From assembly GCF_001766835.1 (NCBI RefSeq), contig NZ_LKEU01000010.1:182125-246124 (forward strand): a DNA stretch of 64,000 bases. The letters run 5' to 3'. Of this stretch, positions 35,399 through 44,928 are shown piece by piece (position 1 is the stretch's first letter; every line of letters starts with the position of its first letter). The notes below the pieces were generated by a model. That model did not search any database, was not told where the DNA came from, and worked only from the letters and a program-made list of their open reading frames with translations. The stretch is from Acetobacterium wieringae. GTDB taxonomy: Bacteria > Bacillota > Clostridia > Eubacteriales > Eubacteriaceae. A program made the translations under genes and the position numbers.

Positions 35399-36451
35399 CT
35401 AGTTGGTTGTGGTGCGTTTCCGCTTGGCTGACGCAATAATCAGATCTACAAGTTCTATATACCCAATTCCGGTGGCTTCCCACATTTTTGGATACATACT
35501 GATGTTGGTAAATCCCGGCAGGGTGTTTACTTCATTGATTAAAATGCGTTCATCATCCGTGACAAAAAAATCGACCCGGGTCAAGCCGGAACCTTCAATG
35601 GCTTCAAAGGCTTTAATGGCATAGGCTCTGACTTTTTCGGTAACTTCCTGAGATAGCTCAGCCGGAATGACCACCTTGGAATCTTCGGTCGCTGAGTATT
35701 TGGCTTCATAATCATAAAACTCTTTTGAAGGAATGACTTCTCCGGGAATCGAGGCACGAATGACGTCTCCGACTTCCAACACAGCACATTCGATTTCTCT
35801 GCCTTTGACAAAGTCTTCCAGAATCAATTTATTGTCATAGATAAATGCTTCATTAATGGCAGCAACCAGCTCGTTTCGGTCATGCGCTTTGCTGATGCCC
35901 ACGCTGGAGCCCATATTGGCCGGTTTAACAAAAATCGGATAACCCAGATCCGCTTCGATCTCGACAATTTTGCTGTCTGCATCTCGTTTCCACTCATTTT
36001 CCCGAAAATAGATATATTTGCCGGTGGGGATTCCCACGCTTTGGAACATAATCTTGGAGAAGACCTTATCCATTCCCACCGCTGAGCTTAACACCCCACA
36101 CCCCACATAGGGTTTGTTGAGCATTTCAAAAACACCCTGGATGGTCCCATCTTCTCCCATTGGTCCGTGAAGAACAGGAAAAAAAACATCAATTTTAGCG
36201 ATTTCCGGATGCGAGAAAATTGAAAAATCAGCAATCAGGTTGTCTTGATCCTGCTCCCAGGAACCATCCTTGATTTTTTCGGCATCACCGGAGTATAAAT
36301 ACCATTTCCCCTGCTTTGAGATCCCGATGGTAACAATGTTATACTTACTCCGATCAATAACCCCTAAAACATTGTAAGCAGAGACTCTGGAAACCTCATG
36401 CTCGCCCGACTGGCCTCCAAAAACCACGCCGATATTGAGTTTGTTTTTCAT
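35399..36451 (-). CDS. ddl: D-alanine--D-alanine ligase
   Basis: ATP-grasp enzyme that makes D-Ala-D-Ala for peptidoglycan, 350 residues. GVVFGGQSGEHEVS at the N-terminus, FPVLHGPMGEDGTIQG near 92, FVKPANMGSSVGISK near 175 and the metal-binding INEVNTLPGFT near 310 are all present. The tyrosine-type pocket is suggested by FYDYEAKYS (D-Ala specific rather than D-Lac), which argues against intrinsic vancomycin resistance. It works downstream of alr in the same pathway. Confidence 0.95.
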   Translation of the reverse strand: MKNKLNIGVVFGGQSGEHEVSRVSAYNVLGVIDRSKYNIVTIGISKQGKWYLYSGDAEKIKDGSWEQDQDNLIADFSIFSHPEIAKIDVFFPVLHGPMGEDGTIQGVFEMLNKPYVGCGVLSSAVGMDKVFSKIMFQSVGIPTGKYIYFRENEWKRDADSKIVEIEADLGYPIFVKPANMGSSVGISKAHDRNELVAAINEAFIYDNKLILEDFVKGREIECAVLEVGDVIRASIPGEVIPSKEFYDYEAKYSATEDSKVVIPAELSQEVTEKVRAYAIKAFEAIEGSGLTRVDFFVTDDERILINEVNTLPGFTNISMYPKMWEATGIGYIELVDLIIASAKRKRTTTN

Positions 36452-36547
36452 ATCTTTTCCTCACTTTTCTTTCGAGATCTCGTTATTATGATTGTATCAA
36501 TGATAACAACTATCAGTCCGCTTTGCGACCCCTTCACAAAGACCCGG

Positions 36548-37051
36548 CTATTTCAGACACTCCAGAAAATCTTCTTCAGTAATAACCCGAATGCCATTTT
36601 CTTTTAATAGGGCGACAGTGATACCATCCCCACTAACCAGATTCTCACTGAACGTGCCATCATAAATTTTTCCACAGCCACAAGAAGGGCTCTTGCTTTT
36701 CATAATGGCAATTTTAGCGCCTGATGTTCGGGCTGTGTCTAAAGTCCGTTGCGCTCCCAGAAGATATTCTTCAGTCACATCTATTTTTTTATTATTATAC
36801 ACTTTCCGCTCCCCATTGACCACGACTATTTCCGCCGGATCCCGGGGGATCGGCATGGTTGCCAACACCTCCGGACAAACTGGAATGGCCTGTCCCTGTA
36901 AAAAGAGTTGACGCAATTCATCCACCGGATGGGCTTTGCCCTCATAATTAATCTTCATTCCCAGCAAACAGCTGGATACTAAAATCTTCTTTTTCTTTTC
37001 CAACGCTTCTTTTAAACAAGTAAAGTCTTTCTGATTCATTTTTCCCCTCAT
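36548..37051 (-). CDS. DUF523 family protein
   Basis: A 167-residue protein of the DUF523 family (YbbK-like). The conserved VSSCLLGMKINYEGKAHP with the Cys-Leu-Leu-Gly motif, VCPEVLATMPIPRDPAEIV and KSKSPSCGCGKIYDGTFS with its Cys pair are visible. Function is unknown; the Cys residues suggest metal or thiol chemistry. Its ATG overlaps the hexapeptide-repeat gene by 4 bases; a second ATG at 37039 is also possible. Confidence 0.88.
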   Translation of the reverse strand: MRGKMNQKDFTCLKEALEKKKKILVSSCLLGMKINYEGKAHPVDELRQLFLQGQAIPVCPEVLATMPIPRDPAEIVVVNGERKVYNNKKIDVTEEYLLGAQRTLDTARTSGAKIAIMKSKSPSCGCGKIYDGTFSENLVSGDGITVALLKENGIRVITEEDFLECLK

Positions 37052-37452
37052 TCTTCGTTTTTGTGATCCAAACTGTCCTCCCGGTAAATCCAGGCGCCCC
37101 GCTTAAATACCATTTTATAAATCATATCTTTTAAGATAATTTCACCAATTTTTATAATCGAACCGGAACCAATCGTTACCTTGTTGGTAACTCTAGCGCC
37201 CATTCCTATTTTGGTATGATGACCAATGGTCACATCTTTTCCAATAATCACTCCGGGCTCTAAAACACAGTTATCTTCAACCCTGGTGTTTGCTTCAATG
37301 ATCACACCGGTACCAATCTGACAATTTTCTCCAATGGAAACCCCGGCGCCAACAATTGCCCCGGCACCAATGGTGGTTTCATTTCCGATCGTAACCGCTT
37401 CGGCAATCACCGCACTGGGGTGAACATTTCTTTCGTTCACCTGGTGTTTCAT
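37048..37452 (-). CDS. Left-handed beta-helix (hexapeptide repeat) protein
   Basis: A 134-residue protein made almost entirely of hexapeptide repeats, for example AVTIGNETTIGAGAIVGAGV and VIIGKDVTIGHHTKIG, giving a left-handed beta-helix. Such domains are found in acyl- and acetyltransferases (LpxA/DapD type) and in carbonic anhydrase-like proteins. It has no separate catalytic domain that I can recognise, so it may be a small acetyltransferase or a trimeric scaffold. It lies 10 bases after the rRNA methyltransferase gene and is translationally coupled to the DUF523 gene. Confidence 0.85.
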   Translation of the reverse strand: MKHQVNERNVHPSAVIAEAVTIGNETTIGAGAIVGAGVSIGENCQIGTGVIIEANTRVEDNCVLEPGVIIGKDVTIGHHTKIGMGARVTNKVTIGSGSIIKIGEIILKDMIYKMVFKRGAWIYREDSLDHKNEE

Positions 37453-37462
37453 CTGCTTTCTC

Positions 37463-38875
37463 CTATTTTTTTCTGATTCTCAACCCCTTGGGGTAGTGGT
37501 TCTTGATCAACCCTTCGCTGGCTTTACCAAACCCCAGCGGGTAGCCATTGTAGCCAATCAGAATCCACCCTTTGGAAGCCGCGAGGTTTAATGCCTCACC
37601 TTTTAAATACTGATAAGCCAACTCTTCATCAGATAGATTGCAGCTATTTTTGGCCTGAGACAAGCCAAGCGCCATGGCCAGCGCATAGCTGGGCTCAAAG
37701 CGATTTTTCTTAAAGGTGCCTAGGTGAAGCCCGGGACGCAAAAGTTTTAAATTGGCAATTCGCTCAAGTAAAATCCCTGTCGGGATGGCATAAAGGTGTT
37801 CCCCCAAAAGATAAAGACGATCTGCAATTTTTTGATAAAATTCCGGATCGAGATTGTTTTTGGCAAAATCACAATAGTCCTGCAACTCCATACGCGTCGC
37901 CTTTTTCAACCGGGATTTGGCATATCCCTGTTTGACTTCAAGGTTTTCCGCCTGGCCTGGCAATTTTTTTAGTTTGGCAATAAAATGCCCCTCACCTTTA
38001 ACTGTCATGGGCATAATCCGCAGCGTTTTTGCAATGGCCTCCTGCTGCTTTCGAGTCCAGGCAACCCGGCCATGATCAGTAATCCCGGGTAACTCAACCG
38101 TTTCCACTTCATACGGATATTTTTCGATAAACGCTTCGATCATTTGTTCATTTTCTTCCGGTGAAAAGGTACAGGTTGAATAAACCAGAACCCCGCCAGG
38201 TTTTAGCAGACGATGGGCACTTTCCAGTATCTTTTCTTGCTTTCCCCGACAACGGTCAACCCGTTCCAGACTCCAGTCAGCCAGAGCACCAGGATCTTTA
38301 CGGAACATCCCCTCGCCAGAGCAGGGGGCATCGACTAATATCTTATCAAAGCTCTCATAAAAAGAGTCCACCAGCCGTTCCGGAAATTCATTGGTCACAA
38401 GGGCATTGGTGATCCCCATCCGTTCGATATTGGTAGAAAGAACGCCAGCCCGAGAATTAACCAGCTCATTGGCAACCAGCACCCCCACCCCTTGAAGTCG
38501 GGCTCCGATTTGGGTGGATTTCCCTCCCGGTGCCGCACAAAGATCCAGCACCCAATCCCCCGGCTGAGGGTCAAGCACTTCGACCGCCGCCATGGCTGTC
38601 GGTTCCTGAACGTAATAAAGCCCGGCGTAATAATAGGGATTTTTGCCCGGCCGCACCGTATGATCAATATAGAATCCATCTTTACACCAGTTCACACCCT
38701 GGGTCTTAAATGGTAATTTATCGGCCAGTTCACCAGGCGTAAGCTTCAGGGTATTGGCGCGAATCCCCTTGCTCTCTGGCTGGTCATAGGAATCCAGCAG
38801 ACTCTGATAGGATGCACCCATCAGATTTTTCATTTTTTCCTTAAACGCTTCAGGTAATTGCATTGTGATCCCCAT
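37463..38875 (-). CDS. rRNA cytosine-C5 methyltransferase (RsmB/RsmF, NOL1/NOP2/Sun family)
   Basis: A 470-residue SAM-dependent RNA m5C methyltransferase. SAM motif I is DLCAAPGGKST, motif IV DAPCSGEGMFRKDP with a conserved Cys, and motif VI VYSTCTFSPEENE with the catalytic Cys. The C-terminal part (about 330-465) is the PUA-like domain of RsmF-type enzymes. Two starts are close (38875 and 38863); the choice does not alter the product. It probably modifies 16S rRNA. Confidence 0.92.
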   Translation of the reverse strand: MGITMQLPEAFKEKMKNLMGASYQSLLDSYDQPESKGIRANTLKLTPGELADKLPFKTQGVNWCKDGFYIDHTVRPGKNPYYYAGLYYVQEPTAMAAVEVLDPQPGDWVLDLCAAPGGKSTQIGARLQGVGVLVANELVNSRAGVLSTNIERMGITNALVTNEFPERLVDSFYESFDKILVDAPCSGEGMFRKDPGALADWSLERVDRCRGKQEKILESAHRLLKPGGVLVYSTCTFSPEENEQMIEAFIEKYPYEVETVELPGITDHGRVAWTRKQQEAIAKTLRIMPMTVKGEGHFIAKLKKLPGQAENLEVKQGYAKSRLKKATRMELQDYCDFAKNNLDPEFYQKIADRLYLLGEHLYAIPTGILLERIANLKLLRPGLHLGTFKKNRFEPSYALAMALGLSQAKNSCNLSDEELAYQYLKGEALNLAASKGWILIGYNGYPLGFGKASEGLIKNHYPKGLRIRKK

Positions 38876-38993
38876 TTTTACTACTTTATTTCAGACAATT
38901 CCTTTTCTGGCACCGCCCTGATTATTAACAATACTTATTTCATTATACGTAAAGCCCTGATCAATTACAATAAATTTGTCAAAAAACACACAA

Positions 38994-39024
38994 ATAAAAA
39001 CACCAGCCCAAACGCTGGTGTTTA
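38994..39024 (-). terminator. Terminator of the PIN/TRAM gene
   Basis: AAACACCAGC and GCTGGTGTTT stem; on the minus strand it is followed by TTTTATTTG. Confidence 0.85.
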
Positions 39025-39047
39025 CTTTAAATTATAATTGCATGACA

Positions 39048-40169
39048 TTATTTTTTGGGTTTTGCAAAAATCATTCGACCGGCTGCTGTTTGCAGAATAC
39101 TGGTAACAATAACTGCCGTGGAGGAGCCAATATATTTTTTGCCATTTTCAACAACGATCATGGTTCCATCATCCAGATAAGCTACCGCCTGACCGTTTTC
39201 TTTTCCCCCTTTAACCAGAAGAACCTTCATCTCTTCCCCGGGCAAAACAATCGGTTTGACAGCATTGGCCAGTTCATTAATATTGAGCACGTCCACCCCT
39301 TGAACCGTGGCAACCTTGTTCAAATTATAGTCGTTGGTCAAAATCTTGCCTTTGGTTGATTTACCCAGTTTAACCAGTTTTGAATCGACCTCATGGGTGT
39401 CTTCAAAATCCTCTTCAGTAATTTGCACTTCGATTTCCAGATCCGTCTGAATTTTATTTAAAATATCCAAACCCCGACGGCCCCGATTTCGTTTGAGTTC
39501 ATCGGCCGAATCCGAAATCAGTTGGAGTTCATTGAGCACAAATACCGGAATTACCAGAGGTCCCTCAATAAAACCGGTTTTACAGATATCAAAGATCCGT
39601 CCATCAATGATCACGCTGGTATCCAACAGTTTGGGAATCGCTGCGCCTTTCTTTTTAGCCGGGCGCTTTTGGCCCAACGTTACATTGGCGTCCTTTTCCC
39701 GCTTGGCACTCTGAAATGCCTGGAGAATATCTTCCCGTTTTTTGATCGGTAAGGAAAATCCAATATAACCCAGCACAATATAAATGCTGATGGTTAAGAG
39801 TCCGCCAATCCAGGGAATGGGAATCTGCGAAAAAGCAAAACTAATCAGCATGGCAATTACTAAACCGATCACCAAACCACCTATGCCCAGGCCAATGTCA
39901 ATGAGACGGACATTTTCCATGCTGGCCTCAACAATTTTCGTCAACTTTTTTACGCCTTTTAGCATTAGTGGAAATAGAATGAAAAATATAAGTCCGAATA
40001 GAACGATGAAAGCCGCATAAAAAATAATTTCCAATTCAGGGGTAAGATTAATTTGCATGGTTTTCAAGATCCACGAATTGGTTATCAATACGTTGGCCAG
40101 GGCTATCCCAACCAGAATTCCAATAATTCCAAATGACACGCGAAGTATCTTTTGTATCACTATCTTCAC
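39048..40169 (-). CDS. PIN/TRAM-domain membrane protein (YacL-like)
   Basis: A 373-residue protein with four predicted N-terminal membrane segments (about 10-150), then a PIN nuclease-fold domain ([12 protein letters not shown] with its Asp, near 190) and a C-terminal TRAM RNA-binding domain ([21 protein letters not shown]). The family is near carD and isp genes in many Firmicutes, as here. It may act on RNA at the membrane; its target is not known. Confidence 0.92.
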   Translation of the reverse strand: MKIVIQKILRVSFGIIGILVGIALANVLITNSWILKTMQINLTPELEIIFYAAFIVLFGLIFFILFPLMLKGVKKLTKIVEASMENVRLIDIGLGIGGLVIGLVIAMLISFAFSQIPIPWIGGLLTISIYIVLGYIGFSLPIKKREDILQAFQSAKREKDANVTLGQKRPAKKKGAAIPKLLDTSVIIDGRIFDICKTGFIEGPLVIPVFVLNELQLISDSADELKRNRGRRGLDILNKIQTDLEIEVQITEEDFEDTHEVDSKLVKLGKSTKGKILTNDYNLNKVATVQGVDVLNINELANAVKPIVLPGEEMKVLLVKGGKENGQAVAYLDDGTMIVVENGKKYIGSSTAVIVTSILQTAAGRMIFAKPKK

Positions 40170-40231
40170 CTCCTTTCTAAAACATTACCATAAATTATAG
40201 CACCTAATTCTTAAGATTAAACTATTAAATA

Positions 40232-40258
40232 CAACAAAAGGCGCGAAATTCACGCCTC
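40232..40258 (-). terminator. Terminator overlapping the end of carD
   Basis: AGGCGTGA and CGCGCCT form a short stem on the minus strand followed by TTTTGTTG; it overlaps the carD stop codon. Confidence 0.5.
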
Positions 40259-40735
40259 ACTTTGTACCGAACTATTGATCAAATCCAGGATTTCTTCTTT
40301 ATCCTTATCTTGAATCAAGACCATTTCGCTGACGATGAAATTCCGGGCATTATTGAGCATTTTCTTTTCCCCGGTTGAAAGGCCTTTTAATCGATCCAGT
40401 AAGATAAGATTCTTAACGACCTTGGCGACTTCAAAAATATCACCGGTTTTTAAACGTTCGAGATGTTCCCGATATCGTCGGTTCCAGTTTTTTTCCATCA
40501 CATCCATTGGTAATTTTAGCGACTCGATCATTTCATCAATTACTGACTGGTTTACGATGGTTCTTACCCCAATATCATCGACTTTATCAACCGGAATTAA
40601 AATCTGCAAACCTTCGGACACGATCTGCATGATGTAGTAAGGTTTCGTTTCTTCAAATATTTCTCGTTCTTCGATTGCTTCAATGATACCCGCTCCGTGC
40701 ATTGGATAAACAATTTTATCCCCAATCTTGTACAT
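40250..40735 (-). CDS. carD: CarD-family transcription regulator
   Basis: An RNA polymerase-binding protein of about 161 residues. The N-terminal Tudor-like RNA polymerase interaction domain (MYKIGDKIVYPMHGAGIIEAIE; 1-60) and a helical DNA-binding domain (RYREHLERLKTGDIFEVAKVVKNL onwards) are both present. It stabilises open promoter complexes, including rRNA promoters. The ATG at 40735 is chosen because it has GGAG upstream and the family starts there; the frame to 40753 adds six residues. Confidence 0.93.
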   Translation of the reverse strand: MYKIGDKIVYPMHGAGIIEAIEEREIFEETKPYYIMQIVSEGLQILIPVDKVDDIGVRTIVNQSVIDEMIESLKLPMDVMEKNWNRRYREHLERLKTGDIFEVAKVVKNLILLDRLKGLSTGEKKMLNNARNFIVSEMVLIQDKDKEEILDLINSSVQSEA

Positions 40736-40776
40736 TTTAACCACTCCTATCATCGATTCTGGAGTTATTATAACAC

Positions 40777-40819
40777 AAAAAAAAGGGAGAAGCCTTTTAT
40801 TTTATAAAAAACTTATCCC
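40777..40819 (-). terminator. Terminator after tex
   Basis: GGGATAAG and CTTCTCCC (one mismatch) form a stem on the minus strand, followed by eight T, just before the carD promoter region. Confidence 0.65.
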
Positions 40820-40834
40820 GCTGTCAATATTTTT

Positions 40835-42988
40835 TTAAATAATCATGGTTAAACTGATCCGTTTTCGTTTCAGATCCACCGCCAGCACCTTTACAGTTAC
40901 CACATCCCCCAGAGAAACTGCTTCGGACGGGTGTTTAATATAACGATCAGTGATTTGAGAGATATGCACCAGACCATCCTGATGAACACCAATATCGACA
41001 AAAGCGCCAAAATCGATGACATTTCTGACTGTACCCGTCAGTTCCATATCCACTTCCAGATCACTCATCGATAAAACATCAGACCGCAAATGGGGCTTGG
41101 GTGCATTCTCCCGGGGATCCCGTCCCGGTTTTTTAAGTTCCTTGACAATGTCATATAGGGTTGGAATCCCGATTTCGAGCTGGGCCGCCATTTCCGAATA
41201 ATTCATGTCATTAAACAAATCCTGTTGTTCCCGGGTACCGAGCTTTTCTTTTTTAATCCCTTTTAATTTCAAGAGTTTTTCGACACTTTTATAAGCCTCC
41301 GGGTGAACTCCAGTATTATCGAGGATGTTATCACCGTCATCAATCCGCAAAAATCCGGCGCATTGCTCATAGGCTTTGGCGCCCAGCCCTTTGATCTTCA
41401 TCAATTCTTTTCTATTCTTGATCGGTCCAACGCTGTTGCGATAATCCAAAATATTATTGGCAATGGTTTTGTTGACCCCGGCTACGTACTTGAGCAGCGC
41501 TACCGAAGCCCGGTTGACGTTAACCCCGACATTATTAACAGCATCTTCAACCGTTGCTTCCAATACCCGCTCCAGCTCTTTCTGATTGACGTCGTGCTGA
41601 TACTGCCCCACCCCGATGTGTTTCGGGTCAATTTTAACCAGCTCCGACAACGGATCCTGAAGTCGTCCACCAATCGAGATGGCCCCCCGGATAGAGACAT
41701 TGATATCCGGGTACTCTTCGGTGCCAAGTTCCGAAGCCGAATAAACTGAAGCCCCAGCTTCATTGACCACAATGTATTGGACTGGCACTGCGGTTTTTTT
41801 GATGGTTTCAGCCACAAACTGCTCTGACTCCCGGGAAGCAGTACCGTTGCCGATGGCAATAATATCGACCTGATGGCGTTCAATCAGCTCGATCAACTCT
41901 TTTTCCGCTTTTTCGGCCTGCCCTTTGCCAAAGGTGGGATAGATGGTGGTATAGTCCAGCACCTTTCCGACCGCATCAAGAATGGCAATCTTGCAACCGG
42001 TTCGGAAGGCCGGGTCAAAGCCCATTGTGACTTTTTCTTTAAAGGGTGGCTGGAGCAGCAGCTTTTTAAGGTTTAGCGCAAACATCTTGATGGCCCCTTC
42101 TTCCGCCCGCTCTTTTAGTGCCGTCCGGATTTCCCGCTCAATGGCCGGCGCAATCAGCCGGGTATAACTGTCATCAATGGCATTTAACAGATAGCTTGAG
42201 GGCTGGGCTTTAAGCAATTCCTTCTTCAGGTAAGCAAGAATTTCCTCGCCAGGTGCCAGCAGTTTAACCGACAGGGCTTTTTTCTTTTCGCCCCGGTTAA
42301 TTGCCAAAATGCGGTGATCCTTAATGGTTTTTATGGCTTCCGTATGATCAAAATACATTTCCAGCTCCGGGTTTTCCGCTTCTTTTCCCTTAACCACGGT
42401 GGATTTGATCTGGCCCTTGTCAAAGGTACACTTCCTTATCACGCCCCGGTAAGCAGCTGTATCCGAAATTACTTCGGCGATAATATCCATGGCCAGTTGC
42501 AGCGCTTCGTCGGCGGTGTCAATTTCTTTTTCGACATCAATATAACTAAGAGCGGCTTTGGCCAACTCGCTTTCAATCAGTTTTTGCTCAAGTATTTGCA
42601 GCGCCAATGGCTCCAGTCCTTTTTCCCGGGCCACCGATGCCCTAGTTTTCTTTTTCTGTTTATAAGGCAGGTAGAGGTCTTCCACTTCCTGAAGGGTTTG
42701 GCTTTTTAAAATGGCGCTTTTAAGTTCCAGGGTCAGCTTGCCCTGTTCCAAAATGCTACCGGTAACCTCTTCTTTTCGTTTTTCCAATTTTCTTAAATAT
42801 GTTAACCGCACATCCAGATCCCGCAATAGTGCATCACTTAAATTTCCGGTGACCTCTTTTCGATAACGGGCGATAAAGGGAATGGTATTCCCCCCATCGA
42901 TTAAATTGATGGTATCTTCCACCTGCTGGGGGCGTATTGAAAATTCTTTTGCCAGTTGGTTAATAATATGTTCCACAAAATACTCCAT
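40835..42988 (-). CDS. tex: Tex-family RNA-binding protein (S1 domain)
   Basis: About 717 residues, the full Tex architecture: an N-terminal helical part (IPFIARYRKEVTG near 45), a YqgF/RNase H-like domain (MGFDPAFRTGCKIAILD), a helix-hairpin-helix domain (KIKGLGAKAYEQCAGFLRI) and a C-terminal S1 domain (DFGAFVDIGVHQDGLVHISQI). Acts on transcription and RNA handling. The start is at 42988 (ATG) or the GTG at 42976, which has GGAG 6 bases upstream; the frame to 43051 is too long. Confidence 0.94.
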   Translation of the reverse strand: MEYFVEHIINQLAKEFSIRPQQVEDTINLIDGGNTIPFIARYRKEVTGNLSDALLRDLDVRLTYLRKLEKRKEEVTGSILEQGKLTLELKSAILKSQTLQEVEDLYLPYKQKKKTRASVAREKGLEPLALQILEQKLIESELAKAALSYIDVEKEIDTADEALQLAMDIIAEVISDTAAYRGVIRKCTFDKGQIKSTVVKGKEAENPELEMYFDHTEAIKTIKDHRILAINRGEKKKALSVKLLAPGEEILAYLKKELLKAQPSSYLLNAIDDSYTRLIAPAIEREIRTALKERAEEGAIKMFALNLKKLLLQPPFKEKVTMGFDPAFRTGCKIAILDAVGKVLDYTTIYPTFGKGQAEKAEKELIELIERHQVDIIAIGNGTASRESEQFVAETIKKTAVPVQYIVVNEAGASVYSASELGTEEYPDINVSIRGAISIGGRLQDPLSELVKIDPKHIGVGQYQHDVNQKELERVLEATVEDAVNNVGVNVNRASVALLKYVAGVNKTIANNILDYRNSVGPIKNRKELMKIKGLGAKAYEQCAGFLRIDDGDNILDNTGVHPEAYKSVEKLLKLKGIKKEKLGTREQQDLFNDMNYSEMAAQLEIGIPTLYDIVKELKKPGRDPRENAPKPHLRSDVLSMSDLEVDMELTGTVRNVIDFGAFVDIGVHQDGLVHISQITDRYIKHPSEAVSLGDVVTVKVLAVDLKRKRISLTMII

Positions 42989-43118
42989 TTCTAAATTTCT
43001 TAATTCCAGGTTTTTATTAGTTGGTGTGAATATCAAAGAATAGTTTAACATTTTTTTGGTATAATCACAAATCTTCCATAAAATAACCGAATGACTGTTT
43101 AAACTGCCTATCGGCGCA

Positions 43119-43147
43119 TTGTAATGAAAACAGGTTCATGATAAAAT
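43119..43147 (+). promoter_or_regulatory. Promoter of the degV gene
   Basis: TTGTAA (43119-43124), 17 bases, TAAAAT (43142-43147), 34 bases before the start codon. Confidence 0.65.
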
Positions 43148-43180
43148 ATTCTGTACTAAACGAAAAGGAGCATCACCTTT

Positions 43181-44068
43181 ATGGCTATAAAATTTATTGT
43201 GGATTCCATGTGTGATACCAACAGCGACATTCTGAATCGCTATGATTTTGATATATTACCCTTTCCCGTAACCCTGGATGATAAAACGTATTTCGATGGC
43301 ATAAACATTACCCCGGAAATGGTCGTGGATTTTGTCAACAATAATAGTAAACTCTTTCCAAAAACCGCTCAAATTCAACCGCTGGATATTACCAACACAA
43401 TTGAAAAACACCTTAAGAACGGTGATGATGTCATCTATCTGGTACTCTCCTCAAAGCTTTCTGGCACCTACCAGACCGCCCGGCTGCTGGCTAAAGATTT
43501 ACAGGAAAAATATCCAGAGCGCAAAGTCGCCATTGTCGATTCTCTTTCGGCCACCACTGGTTCGGCATTGATTCTTTATCAGGGCTTGAAGCTGAACAAA
43601 CTCAACCGCCCCTATGACGAAATTGTTGAAACGATGACCTTTCTGGCCCACCACGCTCAGATCTTTTTTATGGTCGGCGATATCAAATGGCTGGCTCAGG
43701 GCGGTCGAATCAGCCGAAATGCAGCGATGCTTGGCGATATGCTTAAAATCGTCCCAATCCTATACTTTAAAGACGGCGAGATTCTGGTCTATGAAAAAAT
43801 CCGCGGCCAGAAAAAAGCCTTAAAGACCCTGTTTGCCATTGTTGAAGAAAAAATGACAAATAAGAATCAGATCCTCGGGATGATCCAGAGTACGGCGACC
43901 GATCTCCAGGATAAGGCCCGTAAATATTTTGAAAAAGAATTGGGGATTAAAAACTTTTTGCTGCCTGAAAAAGCCGGTTCCACCCTGACCGTTCATATTG
44001 GCACCAATTGTCTGGGGATTATGTTTTTTGATGAATTGCCGGATAATTATGTCAATGTGACTCCATAA
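43181..44068 (+). CDS. DegV-family fatty-acid-binding protein
   Basis: A 295-residue protein of the DegV/FakB type that binds fatty acids for phosphorylation by FakA. The start FIVDSMCDTNSDI, the LSSKLSGTYQTARL segment with its Ser-Gly-Thr lipid-carboxylate site, and IVDSLSATTG are conserved; the C-terminal domain ends in HIGTNCLGIMFF. AAAAGGAG precedes the ATG. No fakA is adjacent. Confidence 0.93.
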   Translation: MAIKFIVDSMCDTNSDILNRYDFDILPFPVTLDDKTYFDGINITPEMVVDFVNNNSKLFPKTAQIQPLDITNTIEKHLKNGDDVIYLVLSSKLSGTYQTARLLAKDLQEKYPERKVAIVDSLSATTGSALILYQGLKLNKLNRPYDEIVETMTFLAHHAQIFFMVGDIKWLAQGGRISRNAAMLGDMLKIVPILYFKDGEILVYEKIRGQKKALKTLFAIVEEKMTNKNQILGMIQSTATDLQDKARKYFEKELGIKNFLLPEKAGSTLTVHIGTNCLGIMFFDELPDNYVNVTP

Positions 44069-44077
44069 AACATTGCA

Positions 44078-44132
44078 CCAAATAAGCGCCATGCCGGATA
44101 CAACCGTATCGGCATGGCGCTTATTTGGTTTT
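44078..44132. terminator. Strong bidirectional terminator between degV and the AIM24-family gene
   Basis: A 19-base perfect stem, CCAAATAAGCGCCATGCCG against its reverse complement, followed by GTTTT; serves both convergent genes. Confidence 0.9.
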
Positions 44133-44150
44133 AAAAAATTTATTGACCGC

Positions 44151-44831
44151 CTAACCTCTTGGCGGTAAGCTTGACGCCACCATCTGAACCAGTCGGCTCA
44201 GCGGCATGGTTTGCAGCCAGACTTTTCCCGGCCCTTTTAACGTTGCCAGAAACAATCCTTCGCCGCTTAAAAAGACATTTTTCATCCCTTTGACCGCCTG
44301 AATGTCAAAGCTCACTGATTCTTCAAACATACCAATATGTCCCTGATCAATTTTCATCACTTCTCCTGGTGCCAGATCATATTCAACCACTGCGCCATCC
44401 ATTTCGATAAAGGCCGTTCCCGGTCCTGAAAGTTTTTGCAGAATAAAACCTTCACCACCAAAAAGGCCCACCCCAAGATTCTTTTTAAAATACATATCCA
44501 CATCGAGAGTTGATTCGCCGGCCAGAAAACTGTGTTTCTGACAGATGATCGACTGTCCCGGCTGAAGCGACAGCGCTTTGATCTCGCCCGGGTAACTGGA
44601 TGTGAAAGAAATTTTACTGTTCCCCTGCTCAGCGGTATAAGTGGTCATAAACAAAGAGTCTCCGGCCAATGTCCGTCTGAGACCTTTCATCAGGCCCCCC
44701 TTGGTATTGGTATCCATCCGAATATGCTCTGACATCCAGGACATTCCCCCAGATTCCGTAAACATCGATTCCCCATGATCCAGCGTAACCGTAACGACCG
44801 GGAGATTGCCTCCCTTAATTTCATAATTCAT
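44151..44831 (-). CDS. AIM24/TIGR00266 family protein
   Basis: A 226-residue beta-rich protein of the AIM24 family. The conserved YEIKGGNLPVVTVTLDHGES start, MFTESGGMSWMS, GEGFILQKLSGPGTAFIEMDG and the C-terminal FLSGEGLFLATLKGPGKVWL mark it. The family has no firmly known function; in bacteria some members relate to envelope or stress. It lies after the aconitase operon terminator and stands alone. Confidence 0.9.
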   Translation of the reverse strand: MNYEIKGGNLPVVTVTLDHGESMFTESGGMSWMSEHIRMDTNTKGGLMKGLRRTLAGDSLFMTTYTAEQGNSKISFTSSYPGEIKALSLQPGQSIICQKHSFLAGESTLDVDMYFKKNLGVGLFGGEGFILQKLSGPGTAFIEMDGAVVEYDLAPGEVMKIDQGHIGMFEESVSFDIQAVKGMKNVFLSGEGLFLATLKGPGKVWLQTMPLSRLVQMVASSLPPRG

Positions 44832-44854
44832 TTTTTCCTCCTCGTTTTGTGACT

Positions 44855-44902
44855 ATAAAAAAATCGCCAATTAGTGGATATTTACCCCAAAATTGACGAT
44901 TT
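44855..44902 (-). terminator. Terminator after aconitase
   Basis: AAATCGTCAATT and AATTGGCGATTT form the stem on the minus strand, followed by a T run. Confidence 0.75.
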
Positions 44903-44928
44903 ATTTTGTTATATCTGACTATTTTAGA